DNA from: Aquipseudomonas ullengensis | GTDB taxonomy: Bacteria > Pseudomonadota > Gammaproteobacteria > Pseudomonadales > Pseudomonadaceae | Assembly: GCF_014174475.1 (NCBI RefSeq) | Contig: NZ_JACJUD010000001.1 | Span: 186,001 to 250,000, forward strand | Direction of reading: 5' to 3' | DNA length: 64,000 bases | Part shown: piece by piece, positions 26,215-34,624 of the stretch | Position numbering within the stretch: position 1 is the stretch's first letter | Layout of the letters: each line of letters opens with the position of its first letter | The notes under the pieces: model-generated | Told to the model about the DNA's origin: nothing | Seen by the model: only the letters and a program-made list of their open reading frames with translations | The model's database searches: none | Position numbers and translations under genes: made by a program

Positions 26215-27199
26215 GGGCAGTCACTCCTGCAGCCCGCGCGCGGCGGACCGAAGCTGAAGGATTAAGAGAGTTGCGCACCAGGGCTGCAACCGAACCATCG
26301 TGGCGAAAGCCAAGGGCACGGGCCTGGGGCGTTTTCATCGGCGGCAGGCTGCCGAACAGGGCTTGCAAACCGGCATCCGGGGCGAAGCTGATCAACGCCC
26401 GGCGCTCCTGGCCGTAAGCGTTGGCCAGGGCATCGATGACCTGGGCGATGGACAGCTGCAGCAGCGGCAGCTGCCATACGCGCGACGCGCCGAGAGTGGC
26501 GCCGTCCAGTTCGGCGGCGTGCAGCAGGTTGTCCACGCAGCAGCGCAGCGACATCCACCAGCACGTAGCGGCCGCCGACACCGGGCAGCGATACGGCTCG
26601 CCGGCGGCAAAGGCTTGCAGCAGGTCGCTCATGAAGGCCGAGCGCAGGCCATTGGGCTCACGCGGGCGGGCGACGATCCCCGGCAGGCGCACCGCGCGGC
26701 CGTCCACCTCGCCACGGCGGGCCAGGTCGTTGAGTGCGGTTTCCACCATCAGCTTGTGCGCGGCGTAGCTCAGCTCGGGGCGCGGCACGGCGCTCTCGTC
26801 CATCCGCGCCGGCAGATCGCCGCCGTACACCGCCACGCTGCTGGCATACACCAGCACCGGCGCGCCAGGCTGGCTGCGCAGCTGGTCAAGCAGCTCCAGG
26901 CTGGCCAGCAGGTTGACCTGATAGCCGAGGCTGTATTGCTCCTCGGCGGCGCCACCGGGAATGCTCACCAGGTGGAACACCACGTCGATGCCATCGGCCA
27001 GGGCGCGGCGCAGCAAGGCGGCGTCGGTGACGCTGCCGTAGTGGCGACGCAGGCGCTTGTCCTCGGGGAAACCCTGCAGGTCCTTGTCCAGCAGCATCAG
27101 CACGCTGATCGGCTGGCCGCGCAGCTCGCCCGCGTCGAGCAAACGCTGCACCAGCGCCCGCCCGACAAAACCATTGGCCCCTGTGACCATCACGCGCAT
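26201..27199 (-). CDS. NAD(P)-dependent epimerase/dehydratase-type SDR
   Basis: This 332-residue extended short-chain dehydrogenase has the dinucleotide motif TGANGFVGRAL at residues 6-16, the catalytic Ser in VYASSVAVYGG near 120 and the Y-x3-K pair in SYAAHKLMVE near 145-149. It resembles D-erythronate dehydrogenase (DenD)-type enzymes in layout (LPGIVARPREPNG), but the erythronate genes are absent, so it more likely oxidises or reduces an intermediate of the surrounding catabolic pathway. It lies 11 bases after the FAH-family gene and has GAGGAG upstream. A cysteine- and tryptophan-rich patch (CWWMSLRCCVDNLL near 208-221) at first suggested a frameshift, but the frame stays intact. Confidence 0.88.
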   Translation of the reverse strand: MRVMVTGANGFVGRALVQRLLDAGELRGQPISVLMLLDKDLQGFPEDKRLRRHYGSVTDAALLRRALADGIDVVFHLVSIPGGAAEEQYSLGYQVNLLASLELLDQLRSQPGAPVLVYASSVAVYGGDLPARMDESAVPRPELSYAAHKLMVETALNDLARRGEVDGRAVRLPGIVARPREPNGLRSAFMSDLLQAFAAGEPYRCPVSAAATCWWMSLRCCVDNLLHAAELDGATLGASRVWQLPLLQLSIAQVIDALANAYGQERRALISFAPDAGLQALFGSLPPMKTPQARALGFRHDGSVAALVRNSLNPSASVRRARAAGVTAHEID

Positions 27200-27209
27200 G
27201 GCGTTCTCC

Positions 27210-28193
27210 TCAGCCGGCGGCCGCTACGACACGTTGATCGATGCCGCCGAACAGCGACTGTCCGTCGCTATCCAGCACCTCCATGCGCACCCGGTCGCCG
27301 AAACGCATGAAGCCGGTCTGCGGCGCGCCGTGTTCGATCATCTCGATGGCGCGCAATTCGGCGATGCAGGCCGAGCCGACACGACGGTCGGCATTCGACA
27401 CAGTGCCGGAGCCGATCAGCGTGCCCGGCCCCAAACGACGGGTCAGCGCGGCATGGGCGATCAGTTGCGGGAAGCTGAAGTTCATCGCCCCGCCATTGGG
27501 GTTGCCGAACCACTTGCCGTTCCACTCCACCCGCAGCGGCAGGTGTACGCGACCGTCGCGCCAGGCGTCGCCGAGTTCGTCCGGGGTTACCGCCACAGCG
27601 GCGAAACTGGACGAGGGTTTAGCCTGCAGGAAGCCGAACCCGGTTTTCATCTCGCGCGGCGCCAGGGCGCGCAGGCTGACGTCGTTGATCTGCAAAATCA
27701 GCTTGATATGGTCGCCCGCCTGTTCGGCCGAGCAGCCCAGCGGCACCTCGTCGACCAGCACCACGAATTCACCTTCGAAGTCGATGCCCTGGCTCTCGCT
27801 GGGCAGCGCGATGTCGTCGCGGCCGCCGAGGAAGTCGTCGCCGGCGCCCTGGTACATCAGCGGGGTGGTGTCGGCACCGTCGATCGGGTCGAGGTGGAAA
27901 GCCTTCTGCATCAGCGCGCCGTGGTTGAGAAAGGCCGAGCCATCGCACCACTGATAGGCACGCGGCAACGGCGCCATGACCGCTGCCGGGTCGAAGGCGA
28001 AGGTGCCTTCGGCGCGGCCTGCGTTGAGTTCGCGGTACAGCGCCTGCAACTCCGGCTCGACGCTCCACCAGTTCTCGATGGCCAGTTGCAGGGTGGCGGC
28101 GATATGCCCGGCGTCCAGCGCGCGGGTGAGGTCACGCGAGACCAGCAGCAAACGCCCGTCGCGGCTGCCGTTGTTCAGGGTTGCCAGCTTCAT
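27210..28193 (-). CDS. Fumarylacetoacetate hydrolase-family protein
   Basis: This 327-residue protein belongs to the FAH superfamily: DFEGEFVVLVDEVPLG (acidic metal ligands, near residue 145), PREMKTGFGFLQAKPSSSFAA (catalytic Lys region), WNGKWFGNPNGG and GTLIGSGTVSNAD. Members hydrolyse C-C bonds of beta-diketo acids or hydrate and decarboxylate ring-cleavage products. It starts at 28193 with CGGAG upstream and overlaps the cupin gene by four bases (ATGA), a sign of translational coupling. Its length is closer to two-domain FAH proteins than to the short 280-residue type. In the proposed flavonoid-like pathway it would act after extradiol cleavage; the substrate is not known. Confidence 0.9.
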   Translation of the reverse strand: MKLATLNNGSRDGRLLLVSRDLTRALDAGHIAATLQLAIENWWSVEPELQALYRELNAGRAEGTFAFDPAAVMAPLPRAYQWCDGSAFLNHGALMQKAFHLDPIDGADTTPLMYQGAGDDFLGGRDDIALPSESQGIDFEGEFVVLVDEVPLGCSAEQAGDHIKLILQINDVSLRALAPREMKTGFGFLQAKPSSSFAAVAVTPDELGDAWRDGRVHLPLRVEWNGKWFGNPNGGAMNFSFPQLIAHAALTRRLGPGTLIGSGTVSNADRRVGSACIAELRAIEMIEHGAPQTGFMRFGDRVRMEVLDSDGQSLFGGIDQRVVAAAG

Positions 28194-28771
28194 GGGTGTA
28201 CTCCGTGCAAGGCCGCGAGGTCGGCCGCGTATTGGCCGTCGAGAAGGATGAAGACCATCCGCGCCATCTGTTCGGTGCGGTTGCTCCAGGCGTGGTTGGT
28301 GCCGCGCTGCACAACGACGTCGCCGCGCTTGAGGTGCACGTCTTCGCCGTCCAGCACCAGCCACACCTCGCCCTCGGTGACCACGCCGTAGTCGAGGGTT
28401 TCGGTGCGGTGCATCAGCTTGTGTTTCGAGTCGGCCTGTCCGGTGCCGGCGTGGGCCTGGCCGATTTCGGCGAAGGCGGCCGCGGCGTCGGCGGCGCTGA
28501 CCTGGTTCTGCACGCTGTCCGGCGGGATATCCACCACGCGGATCACGCTGCCCAGCGGCATCGGGCTCAGCTGCAGCGGCTGGTTAGTCGGATCGTCTGC
28601 GTTATCCAGCACGGCCGGGCTGGCGGTGCTGTTCCACACCTCGTAGAACACCGTGCCGGGCACCGCCTTGAGCGGGAAATTGTTCGGCGTCGGCCCGCTC
28701 AGGGCGACCACAGCCTGGCCCTGGGCATCGTGCCCGGTGACCACGCGTTTGAAGCCGGGAAGTTGTTGCAT
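28190..28771 (-). CDS. Cupin-domain protein
   Basis: This 193-residue protein has a C-terminal cupin barrel with both motifs: HRTETLDYGVVTEGEVWLVL (near 125-144) and RGDVVVQRGTNHAWSNR (near 153-169). Only some of the usual metal ligands are conserved: the first motif lacks the H-x-H pair, the His of the second is present. The N-terminal half (KRVVTGHDAQGQAVVALSGP, FYEVWNST) recurs in cupin proteins of aromatic degradation clusters. It could be a dioxygenase-like enzyme, an isomerase or a ligand-binding protein. I chose the ATG at 28771 (MQQLPGFKRVV), which follows GAGGAA, over an upstream TTG. It is coupled to the FAH gene by a four-base overlap. Confidence 0.85.
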   Translation of the reverse strand: MQQLPGFKRVVTGHDAQGQAVVALSGPTPNNFPLKAVPGTVFYEVWNSTASPAVLDNADDPTNQPLQLSPMPLGSVIRVVDIPPDSVQNQVSAADAAAAFAEIGQAHAGTGQADSKHKLMHRTETLDYGVVTEGEVWLVLDGEDVHLKRGDVVVQRGTNHAWSNRTEQMARMVFILLDGQYAADLAALHGVHP

Positions 28772-28875
28772 ATCCGATTCCTCGATCAATTACCGGCGCC
28801 GATGTCGCTACAGCCTCGGCGCTCAGGTTCTGCTCACTGCTGCCAGCAAGCGGACTGGGGAAAACAGAGAGCTGC

Positions 28876-29463
28876 TCATGCCAGCCGGCACGCCTGCTCG
28901 AAGCTCAGGCGCGGCCCGGACGGGCGCAGCGTGCTGGCATCGCCATAACCGAGGCTGCAGAGGAAGTTGCTTTTCCAGCGGCCATCGGGGAAGAACGCGG
29001 CGTCCACCTGGGCGTTGTCGAAGCCGGACATCGGCCCGCAATCGAGCCCCAGCGCGCGAGCGGCCAGCATCAGGTAAGCGCCTTGCAGGCTGCCGTTGCG
29101 CAGCGCGGCGGTGTGCGCCGCCTGCGGGTTGTCGCGGTACGGCGCCGCAGCGTCGTAGATCGGAAACAGCTCGGGGAGGAACTCGAAAAACTGGCTGTCG
29201 AAGGCAACGATGGCGGTCACCGGGGCCTGCAGCATCTTCGCGCCGTTATGGCCCTTGAGCGTCGGCAGCAGCTTCTGCTTGGCCTCGGCGCTGCGCACGA
29301 AGACGAAGCGCGCCGGGCAGCAGTTGTTGCTCGTCGGGCCCTGCTTGAGGGTGTCGTACAGCCGTTGCAGCAGTGCGTCCGGCAGCGGCTGGTCGAGCCA
29401 GCCGTTATGCGAGCGGGCCTGCAGGAACAGTTGGTCGAGCGTGGTGGTGTCGAGGGCGGGCAT
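28876..29463 (-). CDS. RutE/HadB-type nitroreductase-family reductase
   Basis: This 195-residue flavoprotein matches the malonic semialdehyde reductase RutE/HadB branch of the nitroreductase family: LDQLFLQARSHNGWLDQPL at the N-terminus, GPTSNNCCPARFVFVRS near residue 42 (FMN phosphate site), AALRNGSLQGAYLMLAARAL and LDCGPMSGFDN near 140-150. In pyrimidine breakdown RutE reduces malonic semialdehyde to 3-hydroxypropionate, but no other rut gene is present. Here it lies within the catabolic operon, 15 bases before the MFS gene end and about 100 bases from the cupin gene. It probably reduces a three-carbon aldehyde or an enone released from a cleaved ring. That is inference. Confidence 0.87.
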   Translation of the reverse strand: MPALDTTTLDQLFLQARSHNGWLDQPLPDALLQRLYDTLKQGPTSNNCCPARFVFVRSAEAKQKLLPTLKGHNGAKMLQAPVTAIVAFDSQFFEFLPELFPIYDAAAPYRDNPQAAHTAALRNGSLQGAYLMLAARALGLDCGPMSGFDNAQVDAAFFPDGRWKSNFLCSLGYGDASTLRPSGPRLSFEQACRLA

Positions 29464-29478
29464 TGGAAGATCTCGTGA

Positions 29479-30681
29479 TTAGAGTGAAGGGCCCGGCGCC
29501 GCAGCGGCCGGGCTCAGGCCGTGCAGGCGAGGCAAGCCCAGGCACGCCAGGGCGATCAGCAGTTGCACCACGGCGAGGATGCCCAGCGCGGTGGGCAGCA
29601 CGCTGTTGACCCCGCCGGTGATGGCCAGCACCACCAGCGGGCTGGCGAATTCACCGGCGAAGATCGCCGCGGTGAAGCCGCCGGCAGCACGGCCGCGCTG
29701 CTTGAAGTCGACCTGGGCCATGATCCAGGTGATCAGCGTCGGCAACATCAGGCCGATGCCCAGGCCATTGATCAGCACCGCCACCACCACCAGCGCATGG
29801 CTGCCGGCCACGGCCATCAGCGCACCGCCGACCCCGGCCATGACGAACGCCAGGAGCATCTGCCGGTGCGCCGGCATGCCACTGAGCACGCGAAAGCTCA
29901 GGGCACCGGCGAGCACGCCGAGCTGGTTGGCGCCCATGGTCATGCCGATCTGCTGCGGTGCATCGACGTGCAGCAGGTTGAGCAGGTAACCGGCCTGCAC
30001 CGGCACCACGAACAGACTGAGGCCGGCCAGGAAGGACAAGACATACAGCGGTGTCAGGGCACGCCAAGGGAATGCGCTGTTGTCCGCCTCAGCGGTCGTG
30101 GCAGCGTGGCTGCGTGGCTCCCAGAGAAACCAGGCCATCAGCGGCAGGAACAACAAGCCGACGCCATACAGGGCAAACGGCGTGCGCCAGCCGTTCTCAC
30201 CCAGCGCACCGCCAATCCCCATGAAGATGGCCGCCGACAGCGAGGTGGCGACCATCTGCAGGGCGAACAGCCGCTCACGGCGTGCGCCGTTGTAGTAGTC
30301 GCCCATCAGCGTGGTGCAGCAGGTCATGATCGCCGCCTCGGCCAGGCCGATACCGGCGCGGCTGATGACGATCGCCTCAAGCGACTCCAGCCACAGCGGC
30401 AGCACGCCGCAGATGGTGTACAGCAGCATGGCGCCGAGCAGCAGCGGCTTGCGCCCGAGGCGGTCGGCGATGATGCCGGCAAAGGGCGCCAGCAGGGCGA
30501 TCACCAGGGCTGGCAGGGTCAGGGCGATGGGCACCAGTACAGCAGCGCCGGGGGTTTCAGCGAAGTGTTCCTGCATGCGCGGCAGCACCGGTGCCAGCAG
30601 CACCGCGCCGAGCACCGGCAGGCAGCTGCCGAGCAACAGCAGCAAGGATTGCGGCAGGCCCGCCTGGCGTTCAGCGCTCAT
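29479..30681 (-). CDS. MFS transporter of the catabolic operon
   Basis: This 400-residue major facilitator has 12 predicted helices. The motif A loop is ADRLGRKPLLLGAM between helices 2 and 3 (near residue 72), and ISRAGIGLAEAAIMTCCTTLMGDYY is in helix 4-5. Helix 7 onward begins ALTPLYVLSFLAGLSLFVVP. It lies within the aromatic-type operon and could import the substrate or export an intermediate. Its start overlaps by 11 bases the end of a 38-codon gene that has the better ribosome binding site, so its translation may depend on it. Confidence 0.88.
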   Translation of the reverse strand: MSAERQAGLPQSLLLLLGSCLPVLGAVLLAPVLPRMQEHFAETPGAAVLVPIALTLPALVIALLAPFAGIIADRLGRKPLLLGAMLLYTICGVLPLWLESLEAIVISRAGIGLAEAAIMTCCTTLMGDYYNGARRERLFALQMVATSLSAAIFMGIGGALGENGWRTPFALYGVGLLFLPLMAWFLWEPRSHAATTAEADNSAFPWRALTPLYVLSFLAGLSLFVVPVQAGYLLNLLHVDAPQQIGMTMGANQLGVLAGALSFRVLSGMPAHRQMLLAFVMAGVGGALMAVAGSHALVVVAVLINGLGIGLMLPTLITWIMAQVDFKQRGRAAGGFTAAIFAGEFASPLVVLAITGGVNSVLPTALGILAVVQLLIALACLGLPRLHGLSPAAAAPGPSL

Positions 30682-30787
30682 TACGCACCTCCAGCGCCTG
30701 GGACGCGCAAAGCGCCACGCCGAAGGCCATCAGGCCGCTCGACAGGCCAGCGCAGAGGTGGTGCAAAAACAGGTGCAAACGCGGCAT
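30671..30787 (-). CDS. Small membrane-associated protein (38 residues) overlapping the MFS start
   Basis: A short gene encodes MPRLHLFLHHLCAGLSSGLM then an alanine-rich hydrophobic stretch (AFGVALCASQAL) and EVRNER. GAGAGGAC eight bases upstream is a strong ribosome binding site, better than that of the MFS gene. Its TGA lies 11 bases inside the MFS gene, so ribosomes could restart there. The protein has one possible membrane helix. It may be a leader peptide for translational coupling or a small partner of the transporter. No family is recognised. Confidence 0.5.
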   Translation of the reverse strand: MPRLHLFLHHLCAGLSSGLMAFGVALCASQALEVRNER

Positions 30788-30853
30788 GGCAAAGTCCTCT
30801 CTTGTTGTTGTGGTGCGGCCGACGTGCGATCGGCGCGGTGCCTTGATGCATGT

Positions 30854-30891
30854 GTAGGGCGGGTGAAACCCGCGGGTTGCCCCCGCCCTAC
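30854..30891. repeat. GTAGGGCGGGTGAAACCCGC repeat
   Basis: An inverted repeat (arms GTAGGGCGGG and CCCGCCCTAC) sits between the small protein gene and the MMPL gene inside the operon. The same arms appear at 34573-34608 and 45632-45683. Inside an operon such a hairpin may set different mRNA levels on its two sides. Confidence 0.65.
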
Positions 30892-30894
30892 GGC

Positions 30895-33369
30895 TCAGGA
30901 GCGAGCCGGCTCGACGGCCTCCTGTGCGCGCGGCGGCAGGTTCAGCGGGTAGCTGCTCTTGGCCCAGGGCTTGCGCTCGGCCTGGCCCTTGCTCACCCGG
31001 CTGGCGGGCAACAGGAAGTAGGCCAGCGCCGGCAGCAGCACCAGTGCGCCGACCATGTTCCAGACGAACATGAAGGCCAGCAGCACGCCCATGTCGGCCT
31101 GGAACTTGATGGGGGAGAACATCCAGGTGGCGACGCCGATGGCCAGGGTCACGCCGGTGAGCATCACCACCTTGCCGGTGGACACCAGCGCGCGGTAATA
31201 CGACTCGGACAGGCTCACGCCCTGGCGTAGATGGCCGAGCATGATGCTCATCACGTACAGCGCGTAATCGATGCCGATGCCCACGCCGAGGGCGATCACC
31301 GGCAGGGTGGCAACCTTGACGCCGATGTTCAGCCAGACCATCAGCGCTTCGCAGAGGATCGAGGTAAGCATCAGCGGAATCACCGCGCAGACCGTGGCGC
31401 GCCACGAGCGGAAGGTGATCAGGCACAGCAGGATCACCGCGCCGTAGACCCAGAACAGCATCTCGCGGTTGGCCTGCTTGACCACGATGTTGGTCGCGGC
31501 CTCGATGCCGGCGTTACCGGCAGCCAGCTTGAACTGCACCTCGTCGGTGTTGTTGGCGGCGGCGAACTGCTCGACGTGATCGACCAGGCGGGTCAGGGTC
31601 TGCGCCTTGTGGTCGGTGAGGTAGGCGTACAGGGTCAGCAGGCTGCAGTCTTCGTTGTACAGGCCGCGCGGCGCACCGGCGGTGATCATGTTGAGCATCG
31701 CCTGGTTGTTCTGCAGCTCGTACCACTTCGGGCTGCCTTCGCTGAGGCCGACCAGCATGCGGCGGTTGAGCAGCGCCAGCGAGTTGGTCGAGTCCACGCC
31801 GGGCAAGGCGCGCAGTTGCCAGTCGAGGGCATCGACCTTGCTCAGGATGTCGTAGCGCGAACAGGCCCCGGATGGGGTTTTGATCATCACCGCGAACAGG
31901 TCGCTGCTGGCCCCATAACTGCGGGTCATGAAGGCGTCGTCCTGGTTGTAGCGCGAGTCGGCGCGCAGCTCGGGCGCGCCGGCGTCCAGGTCGCCGATAT
32001 TCAGCTGCAGGCTGACAACGAAACCCAGTGCGGCCAGGGCCAGGCTCAGGGCGATGCACAGTGCGGCCCAGCGGCGCTGGGTGAACAGGTCGAGGAAGCG
32101 CCAGAAACCATGGCGGCGCAGGCCGGCCTGTTCGGCCTGCTCGCCCTTGAGGCTGAACTGCGCGGCGCTGGCGCTGACGCCCACATAGGAGAGCAGCACC
32201 GGCAGCAGGATCAGGTTGGTGAAGATCAGCACGGCCACACCGAGGCTGGCGATGACCGCCAGGTCCTGGATCACCTGGATATCGATGATCATCAGCACGG
32301 CGAAACCCACCGCGTCGCACAGCAGCGCCGTGAGGCCGGCGAGGAACAGGCGGCGGAAGGTGAAGCGCGCGGCGACCACGCGGTGCATGCCGCGGCCGAT
32401 GTCCTGCATGATGCCGTTCATCTTCTGCGCGCCGTGGCTCATGCCGATGGCGAACACCAGGAACGGCACCAGCACCGAGTACGGGTCCAGTTCGTAGCCC
32501 AGCAGCGGCAGCAGGCCGAGCTGCCAAACCACCGCCACCAGCGAGCAGAGCACCACCAGCACGGTGCTGCGCACGCAGCGGGTGTACCAGAACAGCACCG
32601 CGGTGGTGATCAGGATGGCCACGGCGAAGAACAGCAAAATCTGCTTGAGGCCGGCGATCAGGTCACCGACCTTCTTGGCGAAACCGGTGATGCGGATGTC
32701 GATGCTGTCGCTCTGGTACTGGCTGCGCAGCGATTCCAGCTGGTCCGACAGGGTCGCGTAGTTGAGCGGCTGGCCGTCGGCGGTTTTCTCCAGCAGCGGC
32801 ACGTAGATGATGCTGGAGGTCTGGTCGAAGGCCACCAGTTGGCCGATCTCGTTGGACAGCTGCACGTTGCGCTTCAACGCCGCGAGGCTGTCCGCGCTGG
32901 CGTCGTAGTCATCGGGAATCACCGGGCCGCCATCCAGGCCGTCCTCGGTCACGGCCACCCAGCGCGTGGCCGGGGTCCACAGCGACTTCATGAAGGCGCG
33001 ATCGACACCGGGCAGCAGGTAGATCTTGTCGCTCAGCTCCTGCAGGGTCTTCAGGTAGTCGGCGTCGTAGATATCGCCCTGCTTGTTGACCACGGCGATG
33101 CGCAGCGCGTTGCCCAGCCCGGTCAGCTCCTTCTGGTGTTCCAGGTAGTTGGCGATGTACGGGTGATGGGTCGGAATCATCTTCTCGAAGCTGGCGTTCA
33201 GCTCGATGCGCGTGGACTGGAAACCGAGGAACAGCGTGGCCACCAGGCACAGCAGCAACACCCACAGGCGGTGGTTGAACAGCGCACGCTCGACCACCGA
33301 GCCGGAGCGCGGATCGAAGCTGTCGAGGGCGCCCGCAGGGGACGCGTTGGAACTGCTAGAGGACGTCAT
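30895..33369 (-). CDS. RND/MMPL-family transporter
   Basis: This 824-residue membrane protein has the duplicated layout of MMPL-type RND proteins: helix 1 near residue 35 (LWVLLLCLVATLFLGF), a periplasmic loop of about 200 residues, five helices (from ILLFFAVAILITTAVLFWY near 250), then a second helix near 440, a second loop and five more helices (ending MGVLLAFMFVWNMVGALVLL). Conserved pieces are VFAIGMSHGAQKMNG near 310 and ALGVGIGIDYALYVMS near 700, the helices expected to carry proton-relay residues. It belongs to a four-gene module with the YCF48, DUF1329 and DUF1302 genes. Such modules recur in clusters for hydrophobic substrates; a role in transport between membranes is inferred. Its start is four bases after the YCF48 stop. 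Confidence 0.9.
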   Translation of the reverse strand: MTSSSSSNASPAGALDSFDPRSGSVVERALFNHRLWVLLLCLVATLFLGFQSTRIELNASFEKMIPTHHPYIANYLEHQKELTGLGNALRIAVVNKQGDIYDADYLKTLQELSDKIYLLPGVDRAFMKSLWTPATRWVAVTEDGLDGGPVIPDDYDASADSLAALKRNVQLSNEIGQLVAFDQTSSIIYVPLLEKTADGQPLNYATLSDQLESLRSQYQSDSIDIRITGFAKKVGDLIAGLKQILLFFAVAILITTAVLFWYTRCVRSTVLVVLCSLVAVVWQLGLLPLLGYELDPYSVLVPFLVFAIGMSHGAQKMNGIMQDIGRGMHRVVAARFTFRRLFLAGLTALLCDAVGFAVLMIIDIQVIQDLAVIASLGVAVLIFTNLILLPVLLSYVGVSASAAQFSLKGEQAEQAGLRRHGFWRFLDLFTQRRWAALCIALSLALAALGFVVSLQLNIGDLDAGAPELRADSRYNQDDAFMTRSYGASSDLFAVMIKTPSGACSRYDILSKVDALDWQLRALPGVDSTNSLALLNRRMLVGLSEGSPKWYELQNNQAMLNMITAGAPRGLYNEDCSLLTLYAYLTDHKAQTLTRLVDHVEQFAAANNTDEVQFKLAAGNAGIEAATNIVVKQANREMLFWVYGAVILLCLITFRSWRATVCAVIPLMLTSILCEALMVWLNIGVKVATLPVIALGVGIGIDYALYVMSIMLGHLRQGVSLSESYYRALVSTGKVVMLTGVTLAIGVATWMFSPIKFQADMGVLLAFMFVWNMVGALVLLPALAYFLLPASRVSKGQAERKPWAKSSYPLNLPPRAQEAVEPARS

Positions 33370-33373
33370 AACC

Positions 33374-34483
33374 TCACTCCGAAACGGCGGTGGCTGGCTG
33401 CGGCACGCGCAGCAGGCCGGTGAAACCGGCGACGATCAGGCTGCCGTCGGCGGCCTCGATCAGGCTTGAAACGGGTTTGCCCAATGGCCGTCCGAGGAAC
33501 TGCAGGGCCTCGCCCCGATTGACGAACAGCGCGCCGGCCTGGTTGGCCAGCACCACCGAGCCGTCGGCCCGGGTGGCGGCGTCGCTGAAGGACACCGGCA
33601 TGGGCACCGGCATCGGCTGGAAGCTGGCGCCGGCGTCCGTGCTGATAAAGGCGTGGCCCTTGAGCCCGCCGACCAGCAGAGCGCCATCGGCACGGCTCTG
33701 CAGGGTGAAAAAACTGCCCTCATAGGGGCTGTCCAACTGGGTGAAGGAGGCGCCGTCGTCAGTGGAGCGAGCCAGGTAGCCTTGCTCGCCGGCGAGGAAC
33801 CAGAGAGCGCCCTGACGGCTGATGGCATACAGGTGCATGCCCATGTGGTTGTCGATGTGCCCCACCACCGATTGCCAGGTGGCGCCGCCATCGCGGGTCT
33901 GCAGCGCCAGGCCATAGGCACCGACGATCAGGCCGTTTTGTGCATCGATAAATTCAAGAGCCAGGAACGGCTTGTCCGCACCATCGGCGACCAGGCGCTC
34001 GGCGCTTTGCACGCGCGCCTCGGCAGCGTCCGGATCCATCGCCCCAGCCTGTTCGGCCTTGGCCGTATCCAGCTCGATCTGCGCCGCGCGCAGGCCGTCC
34101 AGCTGTACAACCCAGCTTTCGCCGCCATCACGCGTGGCCAACACCACACCCGCGTGACCAATGGCCCAGCCATTGCGCGCATCGACAAACTGCACCGCGC
34201 TCAGGCTGACCGACACCGGCACTGCGGCCTGTCGCCAGCTCTGCCCGTTGTCGTCGGAAAGCAGCACCAAGCCACGCTCGCCCACTGCCACCAGGCGTTC
34301 GCCGGCGCGGGCCAGATCGATCAACACGCTCTTCTGGCTCGGCGCCACCTGCATCGCCGCGGTACTCAGCGGCGAACCCACGGCGGCCGTATCCACGGCG
34401 GCTCCATCGGCCAGGCACCAGGGTGCGCTCAGGGGCAGCGTCAGGGCCAACAACAGGCGGCCCAGCTGACGAATTCTGTTCAT
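33374..34483 (-). CDS. YCF48/BNR-repeat exported protein
   Basis: This 369-residue protein has a signal peptide (LLLALTLPLSAPWCLA) and a series of Asp-box repeats typical of beta-propellers: LSDDNGQSWRQ, ATRDGGESWVV, QTRDGGATWQS, STDDGASFTQ and STDAGASFQP. It is related to the photosynthesis assembly factor family YCF48/HCF136, but in heterotrophs it occurs next to MMPL, DUF1329 and DUF1302 genes. It is likely periplasmic, perhaps an assembly or linking factor for that export or import machine. GAGGTAGG precedes the ATG. The MMPL gene follows after four bases. Confidence 0.88.
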   Translation of the reverse strand: MNRIRQLGRLLLALTLPLSAPWCLADGAAVDTAAVGSPLSTAAMQVAPSQKSVLIDLARAGERLVAVGERGLVLLSDDNGQSWRQAAVPVSVSLSAVQFVDARNGWAIGHAGVVLATRDGGESWVVQLDGLRAAQIELDTAKAEQAGAMDPDAAEARVQSAERLVADGADKPFLALEFIDAQNGLIVGAYGLALQTRDGGATWQSVVGHIDNHMGMHLYAISRQGALWFLAGEQGYLARSTDDGASFTQLDSPYEGSFFTLQSRADGALLVGGLKGHAFISTDAGASFQPMPVPMPVSFSDAATRADGSVVLANQAGALFVNRGEALQFLGRPLGKPVSSLIEAADGSLIVAGFTGLLRVPQPATAVSE

Positions 34484-34536
34484 TGCCTACCTCGAAAAAC
34501 ACCTGCGCCCGGAAGGCGCAAAAAGCTACTTGCTGT

Positions 34537-34610
34537 CATTCCCGCCTGTGCGGGAGTGGCGGCTAACGCCGTGGGGCGGGTGAAGCCCGTGGGTTTCACC
34601 CGCCCTACGG
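34537..34610. repeat. Two intergenic palindromes inside the operon
   Basis: CATTCCCGCCTGTGCGGGAG is followed by a GGGCGGGTGAA...TTTCACCCGCCC palindrome, in the gap between the DUF1329 and YCF48 genes. They belong to the same repeat families seen at 58202 and 45632. Confidence 0.6.
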
Positions 34611-34624
34611 TTGGCAGCCGATGC

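Noticed and set aside
26201..27199. A suspected frameshift or damage in the SDR gene near its Cys/Trp-rich patch
   Set aside because: The reading frame stays continuous on both sides and the patch fits the family position where a W-x-M-S motif is normal.
28876..29463. Assignment of the RutE-like protein to pyrimidine degradation
   Set aside because: No other rut gene is near, and it is inside the catabolic operon, so only the enzyme family is claimed.
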